NCBI GenBank assembly: GCA_023426245.1
Contig: JAFABB010000028.1
Location: 62,001-126,000 of the forward strand
Origin: Bacillota bacterium
GTDB taxonomy: Bacteria > Bacillota > UBA4882 > UBA8346
DNA: 64,000 bases
Direction of reading: 5' to 3'
Shown here: positions 25,813 to 34,142 of the stretch, one piece after another
How the letters are laid out: every line of letters begins with the position of its first letter
Position numbering within the stretch: the first letter of the stretch is position 1
The notes under the pieces: generated by a model
Database searches by the model: none
Told to the model about the DNA's origin: nothing
What the model saw: only the letters and a program-made list of their open reading frames with translations
Translations under genes and position numbers: made by a program

Positions 25813-26631
25813 TCAAAGTCCCTCATAGATCTCCTTCAGTAACAACGCATCCTTTTCCAGAATCGGACTTTCACAAATAATGCAGCCCTTCACATCAAAA
25901 TCTTTCAGCGCTTTCAGACAGGCGGAATATTGGAAATCACTCTCCTTAAACTCCAGGTGGTTTCTTTCCCCTTTGGGAGTATACTGAATGCCGGAGAGAT
26001 GAATGTGCATATCGTTTAAAGCTTCTTTACCCAAACCTTCATCGATTTTAGAAAGAAGTTCGGCAAAGTCTTCATATTTCTTGAGGGCTCCATTGCTTCT
26101 GGCGTGAATATGGGCGAAATCCACACAAAGACGGCAATTGGGCACTTCCTTGCATAAAGAGATTAGCTCGTCCAGACTCCCGAATTGAGTGGGTTTCCCA
26201 GTAGTCTCCAGCCTATAGTTCACCCCCAAGTCGGGCAGTTTCTGCAAGTTTTCTTTAATCGTGGCATAAGTATCCGCCGGGGAATCGCTAAGGTAAAAGC
26301 CGGCGTGAAATATCAAGCTTCTGCCGCCAACCGATTCCAAAGCCTTGGCTCCTTTGATGATCCTTTCCATGGACTGTTCCTGCTTTTCGGTCTCATCGGC
26401 ATTCAGATTGACGAAGTAAGAACCATGGGCGGAGAGATAGAAATCATTGGCTTTTTTTTCTTCGAATATTTCATCTTTGTTTTTGGCAGTGACGTTGACG
26501 TTGCGGACAAAGGGAAGCTCCATGGCATCCAGGCCGATAGATTTTAAATAGGTGATACCGCTTTTATAGTTAAATTTGGTTGCCCCGTCTCCTACGGGAA
26601 GGCCGGATATACCAAACAATAAACGATCCAT
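25813..26631 (-). CDS. TIM-barrel protein of the AP endonuclease 2 / endonuclease IV-like family
   Basis: 272 residues. FGISGLPVGDGATKFNY opens the barrel; metal-type residues appear in FYLSAHGSYFVNLNA (His), RSLIFHAGFYLSD (His), VNYRLETTGKPTQFGSLDEL (Glu), CRLCVDFAHIHARSNG (Asp-x-x-His) and DMHIHLSGIQYTPKGERNHL. The order matches the zinc sites of endonuclease IV (Nfo), here in a divergent form. I chose ATG 26631 with AAGGAG eight bases upstream; the ORF extends 34 codons further without a ribosome site. DNA repair at abasic sites is possible, but sugar-isomerase-like members share this fold. Confidence 0.8.
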   Translation of the reverse strand: MDRLLFGISGLPVGDGATKFNYKSGITYLKSIGLDAMELPFVRNVNVTAKNKDEIFEEKKANDFYLSAHGSYFVNLNADETEKQEQSMERIIKGAKALESVGGRSLIFHAGFYLSDSPADTYATIKENLQKLPDLGVNYRLETTGKPTQFGSLDELISLCKEVPNCRLCVDFAHIHARSNGALKKYEDFAELLSKIDEGLGKEALNDMHIHLSGIQYTPKGERNHLEFKESDFQYSACLKALKDFDVKGCIICESPILEKDALLLKEIYEGL

Positions 26632-26775
26632 CGTTTGCTCCTTCAATTTCTTTTCTCCGATCTTATCATGATTGATTTCAAAGATCAAATGCTCTTTAAA
26701 AGAAAAGCGTAAGACATTAACTTGTATAGTCATTTATTTGATATCTCGGAATAATGGATGATTCCGGAGTAAATC

Positions 26776-28533
26776 TTATTTCAGCCGGATAAAGGCCTTA
26801 AAATTCATAGAATTGATACGAATATCGTCATTGGCCAAATCTCTTTGCCCATAAATGAAGTCGAAGTTATAAAGAACTTGGACCCGTTTATTTTCGTCCG
26901 AAAATGTAATCTGCTTTTCTTGCGGCGGACTGCCGTTTTTAAAGAACTGACCTGCAATACCGGATACTTTTTTTCGATAAAGTTCCTGATTTTGAACAGT
27001 GACGGTTAATTCCTGGGTCTCTAAACTATAGGTGATCAGGATTTTCCCCCCCAGATCCGTCTTAATAATATTGGTCTGGGGAATATCAATGTAATAATCA
27101 AAACCGCGAATATTGGTTAATTGGCCATTTTTAGGGTTTTGATATTGATAACTGAAGAAAGATTTCCCATCGCGGTCGGGGGCGGTATCCGGATCCCATT
27201 GAAATCCAAAAACCGTTGCCATTTCACCCAGCTTGAAATTTTCCGGCAGGTATTTTAAATCATGTAGGCTATGGGAATATTTGAAGTAGGACAGGAGGGA
27301 AATGATTTGGGCCTTCTCTTCCGGAGTGATGGGACGGTTCGGTTTCGCCAGTTTTTCACCATCGATCATGTTATATTTCATTAAGATAGCTGTGAACCGT
27401 CTGTTTTGATCCCATTTCGATATGGAATAAGCGCTCCAAGGGCCAATGACTGAGAAAACCGCTAAAAAGGCAAGGGAAACCGGTAAGAAAATGTTGCGGA
27501 CTTTTTTCGCCAACAAATAATAAAGCATCCAGCCGGTGATCCACAAGCCGGCGATGACAACAAAATAGCGGCTTTCAGTGATGCCGTAAGCACGGATGCG
27601 AATGCCCATCGCCAAAAACATCATGGCCAGCAAGGGCAGGAGAAACCCGGGGAAAGTTGCCAGCAGTTTTTGGAGCCACTTTATCTTGGAATGCAGGAGA
27701 TAAATGCAGAAAAATACCCCGCTGCAAATAAGACCATACCAAAGCACCAGATTGGAAACAATTCCTGCCGGCCAGCTCCGGGCGATGATAATCTTTACAA
27801 AATAAACGTACAAAATTACGGAATAGAGGATCATCATCGGAACAACGATATAAAGGAACAGTACTTTCAGGACTTTGGGGTAACTATCAATGTCGAATTC
27901 ACTTTCCAAAAGCGGAATTTCAGCCAGGAAATAGCTTGGGGCGAAAATACCGGCAACAACAAGCCATACATCAAAATAAATGACTCCTTTTAGGGAGATA
28001 GCAAATAACATGTTTACCGTGAAAACGATTGAGCAGATGCCAAGGTAAAGAACAGCAGCATAAAAGTAAGTGATCAAAAAACGGATCAAGATTTCCACAC
28101 AATAAAGCTCAAAGTGATCTCTACGGAAAAAATAGGGGATAAAAAGGAAAATGAGATAAAATGCAAGGGTCAAAGCAAGATATCGGGACAGGGGAACCAT
28201 CGAGAAATTCGGAAGTTCATAGCAAAAATATAAAAGGAGCCCGGTGACGGTTCCAAGATAGAGGATAATTTTAACTCCCAGATGCAGTTTAGTCAATCTT
28301 TCCATCAGAAGCCGGATTCCTAAAGAAAGTGGAATACCCAAAGCCAGCACCGCTGCCAGCCTATTTAAATTACTCCGGATCGTTGTTGTATTGTCCAAGG
28401 ACCCCAGATGATTGAGGAATATTAGTACCATTACCGTCAGGGTGGCAAGGAGAATGGCTTCCGGAAAACGATGGAGACCTCTTAACAATTTATCCAGAGA
28501 CGACTCTATTGTCGAGGCAATTTTTTTAAACAT
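26776..28533 (-). CDS. DUF4153-like multi-pass membrane protein
   Basis: 585 residues. About twelve membrane segments fill residues 20-400; between them are aromatic, positively charged loops such as FIPYFFRRDHFELY and the SYFLAEIPLLESEFD segment. The C-terminal 180 residues are soluble and beta-rich (FFSYQYQNPKNGQLTNIRGF, ILITYSLETQELTVTVQNQE), probably outside the membrane. The layout fits DUF4153 proteins, whose function is unknown. It is 144 bases upstream of the TIM-barrel gene on the same strand. No signal peptide other than the first helix. Confidence 0.65.
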   Translation of the reverse strand: MFKKIASTIESSLDKLLRGLHRFPEAILLATLTVMVLIFLNHLGSLDNTTTIRSNLNRLAAVLALGIPLSLGIRLLMERLTKLHLGVKIILYLGTVTGLLLYFCYELPNFSMVPLSRYLALTLAFYLIFLFIPYFFRRDHFELYCVEILIRFLITYFYAAVLYLGICSIVFTVNMLFAISLKGVIYFDVWLVVAGIFAPSYFLAEIPLLESEFDIDSYPKVLKVLFLYIVVPMMILYSVILYVYFVKIIIARSWPAGIVSNLVLWYGLICSGVFFCIYLLHSKIKWLQKLLATFPGFLLPLLAMMFLAMGIRIRAYGITESRYFVVIAGLWITGWMLYYLLAKKVRNIFLPVSLAFLAVFSVIGPWSAYSISKWDQNRRFTAILMKYNMIDGEKLAKPNRPITPEEKAQIISLLSYFKYSHSLHDLKYLPENFKLGEMATVFGFQWDPDTAPDRDGKSFFSYQYQNPKNGQLTNIRGFDYYIDIPQTNIIKTDLGGKILITYSLETQELTVTVQNQELYRKKVSGIAGQFFKNGSPPQEKQITFSDENKRVQVLYNFDFIYGQRDLANDDIRINSMNFKAFIRLK

Positions 28534-28768
28534 GATACGCGCGGCCTCCCCTATATCAAATTATAACCAAGTACGGATGGATATTTGACAGTTGATTCCT
28601 ATTCGCCAATGGAAGCATAAATTCCTTTTTTATCCAATTGAAACAAACCTTATCCCTTTAATAAAAGTTGGGGTATTACAAATGAAGATAGGCTAAAGGC
28701 CTACACCCTCCATCCTATTCCTTAATAAGATGAATGAAAAAGCGAAAACGGAATTGAGGTGAGAGGTT

Positions 28769-29173
28769 GTGAAGAGAAAATCCTATCCTCGTTTGATAAC
28801 GATAGCTTTGTTAGCCCTGATAATGATCATTGGGCTGCCAATGGTCGTAATAGCGGCACCGGGGGTGCCGGGTTTGATGTGGCAGACAGAACGCGTCTAT
28901 TATGATTATGCAGGCCAACTGGTCATAGAGGGCTATTTCTTCAATAATGGCACCGCTATGATAAACGGAATCAACTGGATGTATTTTCAGGTTTACTTTA
29001 AGGGTCAATATACAAACTGGTGGTTGCAGGCGGAGGCAACTTTCAAAGACATCGACGTTTATTTATTTCCGGGCAAAGGAACCCGGTGGCAGTTTGCCAT
29101 CATGAATGTGGATTATCAACCCTTTGACTATTGGAATATCCGTTATGACTTGAATTATAATTATCAGGATTAG
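28769..29173 (+). CDS. Small secreted beta-sandwich protein (SLAP-like)
   Basis: 134 residues. Signal peptide about 1-30 (ends VVIA-AP), then one domain: ERVYYDYAGQLVIEGYFFNN, GTAMINGINWMYFQVYFKG, ATFKDIDVYLFPGKGTRWQF. The QLVIEGYFFNNG start, the acidic middle strand and the aromatic W-F-I end follow the pattern of SLAP/FxLYD-type domains in Bacillota surface proteins. GTG or ATG start options exist; the gene begins with a GTG-type codon after TTGAGGTGAGAGG. Function unknown; a surface or periplasmic location is supported by the signal peptide. Confidence 0.6.
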   Translation: MKRKSYPRLITIALLALIMIIGLPMVVIAAPGVPGLMWQTERVYYDYAGQLVIEGYFFNNGTAMINGINWMYFQVYFKGQYTNWWLQAEATFKDIDVYLFPGKGTRWQFAIMNVDYQPFDYWNIRYDLNYNYQD

Positions 29174-29258
29174 TCCGAAATTATGCTGCAGGCCAATGAT
29201 CAAGACTAAAGGTTAGTAAATCATTGATAGTGAGTTCTCTCATCAAAAGGTTTAAAAG

Positions 29259-29376
29259 AGGCTGTCTAAAAAGCAATTCAAAATCAATAAGAAATACAAT
29301 ATATAGCTTCATCGAATGGTTTGACTTCAATATATTGTATTTCTTTATCGTTACAATTTACTTTTGAGACAGCCCC
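29259..29376. repeat. Palindromic GGCTGTC-type repeat, copy B
   Basis: Ends AGGCTGTCTAAAAAGCAATT and AATTTACTTTTGAGACAGCC; the internal pair AAGAAATACAATATAT (29289-29304) and ATATTGTATTTCTTTAT (29331-29347) is well matched. It lies between the convergent small secreted gene and the thiamine operon and could end transcription from both sides. Confidence 0.8.
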
Positions 29377-29392
29377 CTTTACCGGTTTGATT

Positions 29393-30040
29393 TCATGGAA
29401 TCAACATTTCATTAAAGTCACGAACATAACCGTCCGCTATGGCCAGGATGGCCGCTTTTTGATGGGCGGAATAACTGTCATAGACTCCATAGGCTTTCAT
29501 GCCGGCCGCTTTAATGGCAGTAATAGCTTCCAATATATCGTCAAACGCAATGCAATCACCGGGAGCCACTCCTAATTTTTTGGCAGCCAGCCTGTAAATA
29601 TCCGGGTGCTCCTTACCGCGGCTCACCTCGGCAGTGGAGGTGAGGGCGTCGAATAATTCATAGATTCCATTGTTTTTTAGAACCGGTTCATAAAGCAACT
29701 TTGGCAAGCTGGTGGCCGTTCCGATTTTAATATGTTGTTGTTTCAGAAATTCAAGATACTCACGGGCATGGGGCTTTAATGATATGTTATGGCCGTATTC
29801 ATAGAGGACCATGTTATTCCACTCCCCAATGATATCGGGTATTTTTTCGTTTAAATGAAATAAATCAACGGTGTACTGCGCCGCTTCTGTAAAACTCATT
29901 GGAGTGATGGTTTTTACATATTGTTCCGGCACCGTCAAATTACGCTTGGCCAGAAAGTCGTAATCAACTTTCTCCCATACCCCCATGGAATCCAGGAGAG
30001 TACCGTCTAAATCAAAGATAGCCGCCTTGAAACGAACCAT
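29393..30040 (-). CDS. HAD-family phosphatase in the thiamine operon
   Basis: 215 residues of the beta-phosphoglucomutase-like HAD subgroup. Motif I is FDLDGTLLDS (catalytic Asp about 10 and Asp 12), motif II IKIGTATSLPK, motif III lysine in VSRGKEHPDIYRLAAKKLG, and motif IV CIAFDDILEAITAIKAAG. The cap domain spans about 16-85. It starts two bases after thiE with AAAGGGGA upstream. As last gene of the thi operon it is a candidate thiamine-phosphate phosphatase, freeing thiamine for a pyrophosphokinase; that role is inference from context. The usual alternative is a housekeeping sugar-phosphatase. Confidence 0.88.
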   Translation of the reverse strand: MVRFKAAIFDLDGTLLDSMGVWEKVDYDFLAKRNLTVPEQYVKTITPMSFTEAAQYTVDLFHLNEKIPDIIGEWNNMVLYEYGHNISLKPHAREYLEFLKQQHIKIGTATSLPKLLYEPVLKNNGIYELFDALTSTAEVSRGKEHPDIYRLAAKKLGVAPGDCIAFDDILEAITAIKAAGMKAYGVYDSYSAHQKAAILAIADGYVRDFNEMLIP

Positions 30041-30042
30041 AA

Positions 30043-30696
30043 TCAGTTCCCCTTTGTTTGTAAAAATAGCTTTTTCAAGTTTCCGGCTGCCGAAACGATA
30101 TCCTTTTTGGCAATCAGGGCTGATACTACAGCAATTCCATCAATTCCCGTGTGATTAAACAAGGGAATGCTTGTTTCATTGATGCCGCCGATCACCACAC
30201 AGGGTAGGTCAACAGTTGCTTTGATCCGTTTTAATTCTTCCATGGTTACCAGTTTAGCTTCGGTTTTGGTTCCGGTGGCGAACATTGCGCCGACGCCGAG
30301 ATAATCTGCGCCCTCCAACCGGGCCTTCATCGCTTCCTCCAGGTTGGAAACCGAGACGCCCAGGATTTTTCCGGGGCCGATAATTTTCCGGACAATGGAG
30401 GCGGGTAAATCTTCCTGACCGATATGAACACCTGCGGCTTCAACGGCTAAGGCGATATCAACCCGGTCATTAATAATCAGGGGAACGCCATGATCATCGG
30501 TGATCTGTTTGATTGCCACGGCGGTATTGTAAAAATCCAGAGATGAGTTTTTTTTCTCCCGTAACTGGACTAAGGTGCATCCTCCAGCAATCGCTTCTTC
30601 TACAGCCTGTTCCAGAGTGGGGGTGCTCATCAAATCCTGATCCGTGACCAGGTAAAGACTATAATCGATTCGAGGCTTTGGTATTATTGGGTCCAT
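30043..30696 (-). CDS. thiE: Thiamine-phosphate synthase
   Basis: 217-residue TIM barrel joining HMP-pyrophosphate and thiazole phosphate to give thiamine phosphate. Signatures: YLVTDQDLMS, CTLVQLREKKNSS, LIINDRVDIALAVEAAGVHIGQEDLP, ILGVSVSNLEEA, DYLGVGAMFATGTKTEA (pyrophosphate/thiazole-phosphate binding) and VVIGGINETSIP. AGGGAGGGATC precedes the start. The gap from thiM is 65 bases; thiE and the HAD gene are nearly contiguous. Confidence 0.96.
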   Translation of the reverse strand: MDPIIPKPRIDYSLYLVTDQDLMSTPTLEQAVEEAIAGGCTLVQLREKKNSSLDFYNTAVAIKQITDDHGVPLIINDRVDIALAVEAAGVHIGQEDLPASIVRKIIGPGKILGVSVSNLEEAMKARLEGADYLGVGAMFATGTKTEAKLVTMEELKRIKATVDLPCVVIGGINETSIPLFNHTGIDGIAVVSALIAKKDIVSAAGNLKKLFLQTKGN

Positions 30697-30761
30697 AGTT
30701 TGATCCCTCCCTTGGTTCCAAGTAAAGTTATTCTATGAGCGGTTGTTCGGTTTCTGCTCGA

Positions 30762-31595
30762 TTATTCAAGGGTTTTGGCCTTTTTCACTATCATTTGAGG
30801 GTTTAGGGTGCTGATACTGTCGATGATAGCCCCGTGATAGCTTCCGGTACCTTTGGATCCGGCCGTTTCATAGGCAATCTCTCCGGCAATCCCCATGCAG
30901 GTGATGCCGGCCGATGCCGCCAGAAAATAATCGGAGGTCACCCCGGCAAAAGCGCCTACTAATGAGGTGCTCATGCAACCTGTCCCTGTTACATACGATA
31001 ACATTGGATGGCCATTTTGAATTTGTACAGTGCGTTTGCCGTCGGAAATTAGATCAGTGGCTCCGGTAATGGCGACCACAGCATTTAGTTTCTTGGCCAG
31101 GCTTTTCGCGATTTCCATACCGCTTTGGTCACTTTTGGCGATATCGCTCTCGGCAGCGTCAACTCCTTTCGTCGAAGCTTCTAAACCACTAATAAAGCGA
31201 ATTTCCGACATATTCCCCCGCAGGATACTGATTTTGACTTGTTCCAACAACCGGGTCACTGTTTGATTGCGCAGCTCCGATGCTCCGGCCCCCACCGGAT
31301 CCAGTATTACCGGAATATTTCTTTGATTGGCCTTTTTTCCCGCCGCCAACATCGAAGAAATCGTTCTTTGATTGAGGGTTCCGATATTGAGGACTAAAGC
31401 GGAGGAAATAGCGGTAATGGCCTCGACTTCGCCGATGTCGTCGGCCATAATTGGCGATGCGCCGATAGCCAGTACAATATTGGCACAGTCGTTGACGGTT
31501 ACATAATTGGTAATATGATGGATAATGGGCTTTTTTTGCCGGAGTTCCTCCAAGGTTTGCCCGATTTGGATGGGGATGGCGAGGTATTCTCTCAT
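30762..31595 (-). CDS. thiM: Hydroxyethylthiazole kinase
   Basis: 277 residues. KPIIHHITNYVTVNDCANIVLAIGASPIM is the substrate-binding opening; NIPVILDPVGAGASELRN and GTGCMSTSLVGAFAGV (anion hole and catalytic Cys/Asp area) are typical ThiM motifs. It phosphorylates salvaged hydroxyethylthiazole. No thiG, thiS, thiF or thiH is seen here, so this operon itself offers thiazole only through salvage. The start overlaps the thiC stop (ATGA). Confidence 0.96.
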   Translation of the reverse strand: MREYLAIPIQIGQTLEELRQKKPIIHHITNYVTVNDCANIVLAIGASPIMADDIGEVEAITAISSALVLNIGTLNQRTISSMLAAGKKANQRNIPVILDPVGAGASELRNQTVTRLLEQVKISILRGNMSEIRFISGLEASTKGVDAAESDIAKSDQSGMEIAKSLAKKLNAVVAITGATDLISDGKRTVQIQNGHPMLSYVTGTGCMSTSLVGAFAGVTSDYFLAASAGITCMGIAGEIAYETAGSKGTGSYHGAIIDSISTLNPQMIVKKAKTLE

Positions 31596-32926
31596 ATCGA
31601 TTCCTTTCCTTCTTTGGACAGATTGGATTTCAATTCAACATCTTGTCCGTTTAAAATGCGGTTCATGGTTCTGGCTGCGCACATTTTGCCGCACATCGAG
31701 CAACTCTGTTTATCTTCTGGCGGAATACTTTCGAAATAGGTTTTGGCTTTTTCACCGTCGAGTGCCAGTTTAAACATTTCATCCCAGTCTAGAACGCGAC
31801 GGGCCTCACTCATACGATTATCAATGTTGCGGGCATTTTTTACTCCTTTGGCAATGTCCGCCGCGTGAGCGGCTATTTTGGAAGCGATGATGCCGTCCTT
31901 TACATCTTGTAAATCAGGTAGTCGCAAATGTTCGGCGGGAGTCACATAGCAGAGAAAATCGGCACCGTTTGCTGCGGCGATGGCTCCGCCGATAGCGGAA
32001 GTGATGTGATCATACCCGGGTGCGATATCGGTAACCAAAGGTCCTAATACATAGAATGGCGCACCATGGCACAGGCGTTTTTCCAGCGTCATATTGGCGG
32101 CGATTTCGTCCATTGCCATATGGCCCGGTCCTTCCACCATCACTTGTACATCCTGTTGCCAGGCCCGTCGTGTTAAGTTTCCAAGCTCTATCAGCTCGGT
32201 GATTTGCGAAGCGTCTGTCGAGTCCTGAATGCTGCCGGGGCGAAGCGCATCGCCTAGGCTGATGGTGACGTCATATTGACGCAGGATATTTAAAAGATCA
32301 TCATAGTATTCAAAGAAAGGGTTTTCATTGCCGGTCATTTTCATCCAAGCGAACAGCAGAGATCCGCCCCGTGAAACGATATTCATTTGCCGTTTTTCAC
32401 GCATAAAAATTTCAACGGCCCGGCGGTTGAGACCCGCATGAATGGTCATGAAATCAACGCCCTCACGGGCATGGAGACGCACAACTTCCAAAAAGTCTTG
32501 TGACGTGATGTTTTTTAAATCTTTATCCAGGTAGCCGACTGCATCGTAGATCGGGACCGTGCCAATCATGGCAGGAGAGTATTCAATCAGTTTTTTTCTA
32601 AATTCATGGGTCTTGCCGTAATTACTTAGGTCCATGATGGCTTCCGCGCCATATTTGATAGCTAGCTTGACTTTTTCCATCTCCGCGTGATAATCGGCGC
32701 AGTCACCGGAAATACCGAGGTTGACATTGATTTTTGTCCGGAGTCCATGGCCGACGCCGCTTGGATGCAAAGATTGGTGGTGAATGTTTGCGGGAATGGC
32801 GACTTGTCCGGTGGCTACCAGGGAGAGTAATTCTTGCTCTGGGAATCCCTCATCTTTGGCGACCCGCGCCAGCTCTTTTGAAACGATGCCTTTTTTGGCG
32901 GCTTCCATTTGGGTTTTATAATTCAT
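31592..32926 (-). CDS. thiC: Phosphomethylpyrimidine synthase
   Basis: 444 residues, the short ThiC form that lacks the N-terminal extension of the proteobacterial enzyme. This radical-SAM enzyme converts aminoimidazole ribotide to HMP phosphate. Seen: NVNLGISGDCADYHAEMEKV, EAIMDLSNYGKTHEFRKKLI, HAGLNRRAVE, SRGGSLLFAWM, VMVEGPGHMAMDEI, and the C-terminal [4Fe-4S] motif CSMCGKMCAARTMNR (C-x2-C-x3-C pattern; a cysteine spaced four residues later is usual). It overlaps thiD by 11 bp and thiM by 4 bp. Confidence 0.97.
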   Translation of the reverse strand: MNYKTQMEAAKKGIVSKELARVAKDEGFPEQELLSLVATGQVAIPANIHHQSLHPSGVGHGLRTKINVNLGISGDCADYHAEMEKVKLAIKYGAEAIMDLSNYGKTHEFRKKLIEYSPAMIGTVPIYDAVGYLDKDLKNITSQDFLEVVRLHAREGVDFMTIHAGLNRRAVEIFMREKRQMNIVSRGGSLLFAWMKMTGNENPFFEYYDDLLNILRQYDVTISLGDALRPGSIQDSTDASQITELIELGNLTRRAWQQDVQVMVEGPGHMAMDEIAANMTLEKRLCHGAPFYVLGPLVTDIAPGYDHITSAIGGAIAAANGADFLCYVTPAEHLRLPDLQDVKDGIIASKIAAHAADIAKGVKNARNIDNRMSEARRVLDWDEMFKLALDGEKAKTYFESIPPEDKQSCSMCGKMCAARTMNRILNGQDVELKSNLSKEGKESI

Positions 32927-33734
32927 CGGAACGAACTCCTTTCAATCCGTGTTGATAAAGCTCATAAAAATGGTGGGTTGGGCCGCAACCTTTGCCAATG
33001 GATAAGGCATGTTCGATAGCGGTCGTAACATAGTGTTTTGCTTGTTTCACCGCTTCCGGCAAGTTCATTCCCAAGGCTAGATTGGCGGCAATTGCCGAGG
33101 AATAGGTACAGCCGGTGCCGTGAGTGTTTTTGGTGGATATGCGTTTGGCATTGTAATGATAAAATTGTCTGCCGTCATATAAAACATCCAAGGCATCTCC
33201 CGCGGCATGCCCTCCTTTGATTAAAACATTCCTGCTACCCATTTGGTAAATTGCTACCGCGGCTTTCTCCATATCCGCAGTGGAGGATATGGATTGGCCG
33301 GTGATTTTTTCAGCCTCCGGAAGATTGGGTGTTAGAACATCGGCCAACGGGATAATAACTTTGATCAATGTGTTAATGGCATCCGGGTTCATGAGGGGAC
33401 AGCCGTTTTTAGCCATCATCACCGGGTCAATGACGATGTTGCCGGGCTTGTATTGCCGGAGTTTTGCGGCGACCGCTTCCATGCTTGCGGGCCCCGAAAG
33501 CATACCGATTTTTACGGCATCGCTACCGATATCTTCATAAACGGCGTCGATTTGTTGCTGGATCATTTCCGGGGTAACATCTTGAATTGCCAAGACCCGG
33601 CTGGTGTTTTCAGCGACAACGGATACAATGACGCTCATGCCGAATACGCCGTGAGCCGAAAATGTTTTTAAATCGGCCTGGATACCGGCCCCACCACTGC
33701 AGTCCGAGCCGGCGATCGAAAGAACTTTTTTCAT
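32916..33734 (-). CDS. thiD: HMP / HMP-phosphate kinase
   Basis: 272 residues, ribokinase fold. VLSIAGSDCSGGAGIQADLK (HMP binding) opens the protein; IVIDPVMMAKNGCPLM, LTPNLPEAEKITG, NVLIKGGHAAGDALDVLYDG and STKNTHGTGCTYSSAIAANL (anion hole and catalytic Asp/Cys region) follow. It adds both phosphates to HMP. ATG 33734 follows AAGGAGA; the ORF continues upstream into the riboswitch but that is not coding. First gene of the operon behind two TPP riboswitches. Confidence 0.96.
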   Translation of the reverse strand: MKKVLSIAGSDCSGGAGIQADLKTFSAHGVFGMSVIVSVVAENTSRVLAIQDVTPEMIQQQIDAVYEDIGSDAVKIGMLSGPASMEAVAAKLRQYKPGNIVIDPVMMAKNGCPLMNPDAINTLIKVIIPLADVLTPNLPEAEKITGQSISSTADMEKAAVAIYQMGSRNVLIKGGHAAGDALDVLYDGRQFYHYNAKRISTKNTHGTGCTYSSAIAANLALGMNLPEAVKQAKHYVTTAIEHALSIGKGCGPTHHFYELYQHGLKGVRSDEL

Positions 33735-33757
33735 GATTTTCTCCTTTGTTGTAGAAT

Positions 33758-33787
33758 AAAAAAGAGCGCTCCCGGTAGAAAGCGCTC
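33758..33787 (-). terminator. Terminator of the thiD-proximal TPP riboswitch
   Basis: On the minus strand GAGCGCT and AGCGCTC (33781-33787 with 33764-33770) form the stem, followed by a T-run (A-run 33758-33763 on the plus strand). It lies between the second aptamer and the thiD ribosome site. Confidence 0.85.
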
Positions 33788-33796
33788 CTAAATTTT

Positions 33797-33897
33797 GCTT
33801 CCCTACGACAGTGTTAACCGACAGGTTCAAAGGGTCAGGTTTTAACCTTCTCAACTCGACCGCGTTCGCGCACTTTGCGAACGTGAGTTCCCCCGCA
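33797..33897 (-). promoter_or_regulatory. TPP riboswitch 2 (proximal to thiD)
   Basis: The minus strand reads GCGGGGGAACTC, then GAGTTGAGAAGGTT, CCTGACCCTTTGAACCTGTC, GGTTAACACTGTCGTAGGGA, the TPP (THI-element) aptamer. The usual CTGAGA core is TTGAGA here. The P3 arm is extended. TPP binding should favour the adjacent terminator and switch off thi expression. Confidence 0.95.
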
Positions 33898-33936
33898 TGT
33901 GAATGATATTAAATTGTGTTTCCTACGATGATCAAT

Positions 33937-33969
33937 AAAAAAGCACTTACCCCGAAATAGGCAAGTACT
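33937..33969 (-). terminator. Terminator of the distal TPP riboswitch
   Basis: On the minus strand AGTACTTGCC (33969-33960) pairs with GGTAAGTGCT (33951-33942), with G-U pairs, then TTTTTT. It is the expression platform of the first aptamer. Confidence 0.8.
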
Positions 33970-33997
33970 TGATCAAATACAATAAAGTAAATGATTT

Positions 33998-34098
33998 GCT
34001 TCCCTACGACAGTGTTAACCGACAGGTTCAAGGGGTCAGGTTTTAACCTTCTCAACTCAAACGCGTTTGCGTACTTTGCGAACGCGAGTTCCCCCGCA
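33998..34098 (-). promoter_or_regulatory. TPP riboswitch 1 (distal, first transcribed)
   Basis: Nearly identical to the second aptamer: GCGGGGGAACTC, GAGTTGAGAAGGTT, CCTGACCCCTTGAACCTGTC, GTCGTAGGGAAGC. The two differ mostly in the P3 stem, where changes on both strands keep pairing. Together they form a tandem TPP riboswitch. Confidence 0.95.
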
Positions 34099-34114
34099 AA
34101 TTTAAATTAATCAT

Positions 34115-34142
34115 ATTATACTCCAAAAGAAGGGAATGTCAA
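34115..34142 (-). promoter_or_regulatory. Promoter of the thiamine operon
   Basis: Minus strand TTGACA (34142-34137), 16-base spacer, TATAAT (34120-34115): a near-consensus sigma-A promoter. It overlaps the stop of the Gfo/Idh/MocA gene and places the transcript start just before the first aptamer. Confidence 0.85.

Noticed and set aside
33798..33854. N-terminal extension of thiD up to 33854
   Set aside because: It would be encoded by the TPP riboswitch and its terminator; ATG 33734 has a proper ribosome site and starts at the family N-terminus.
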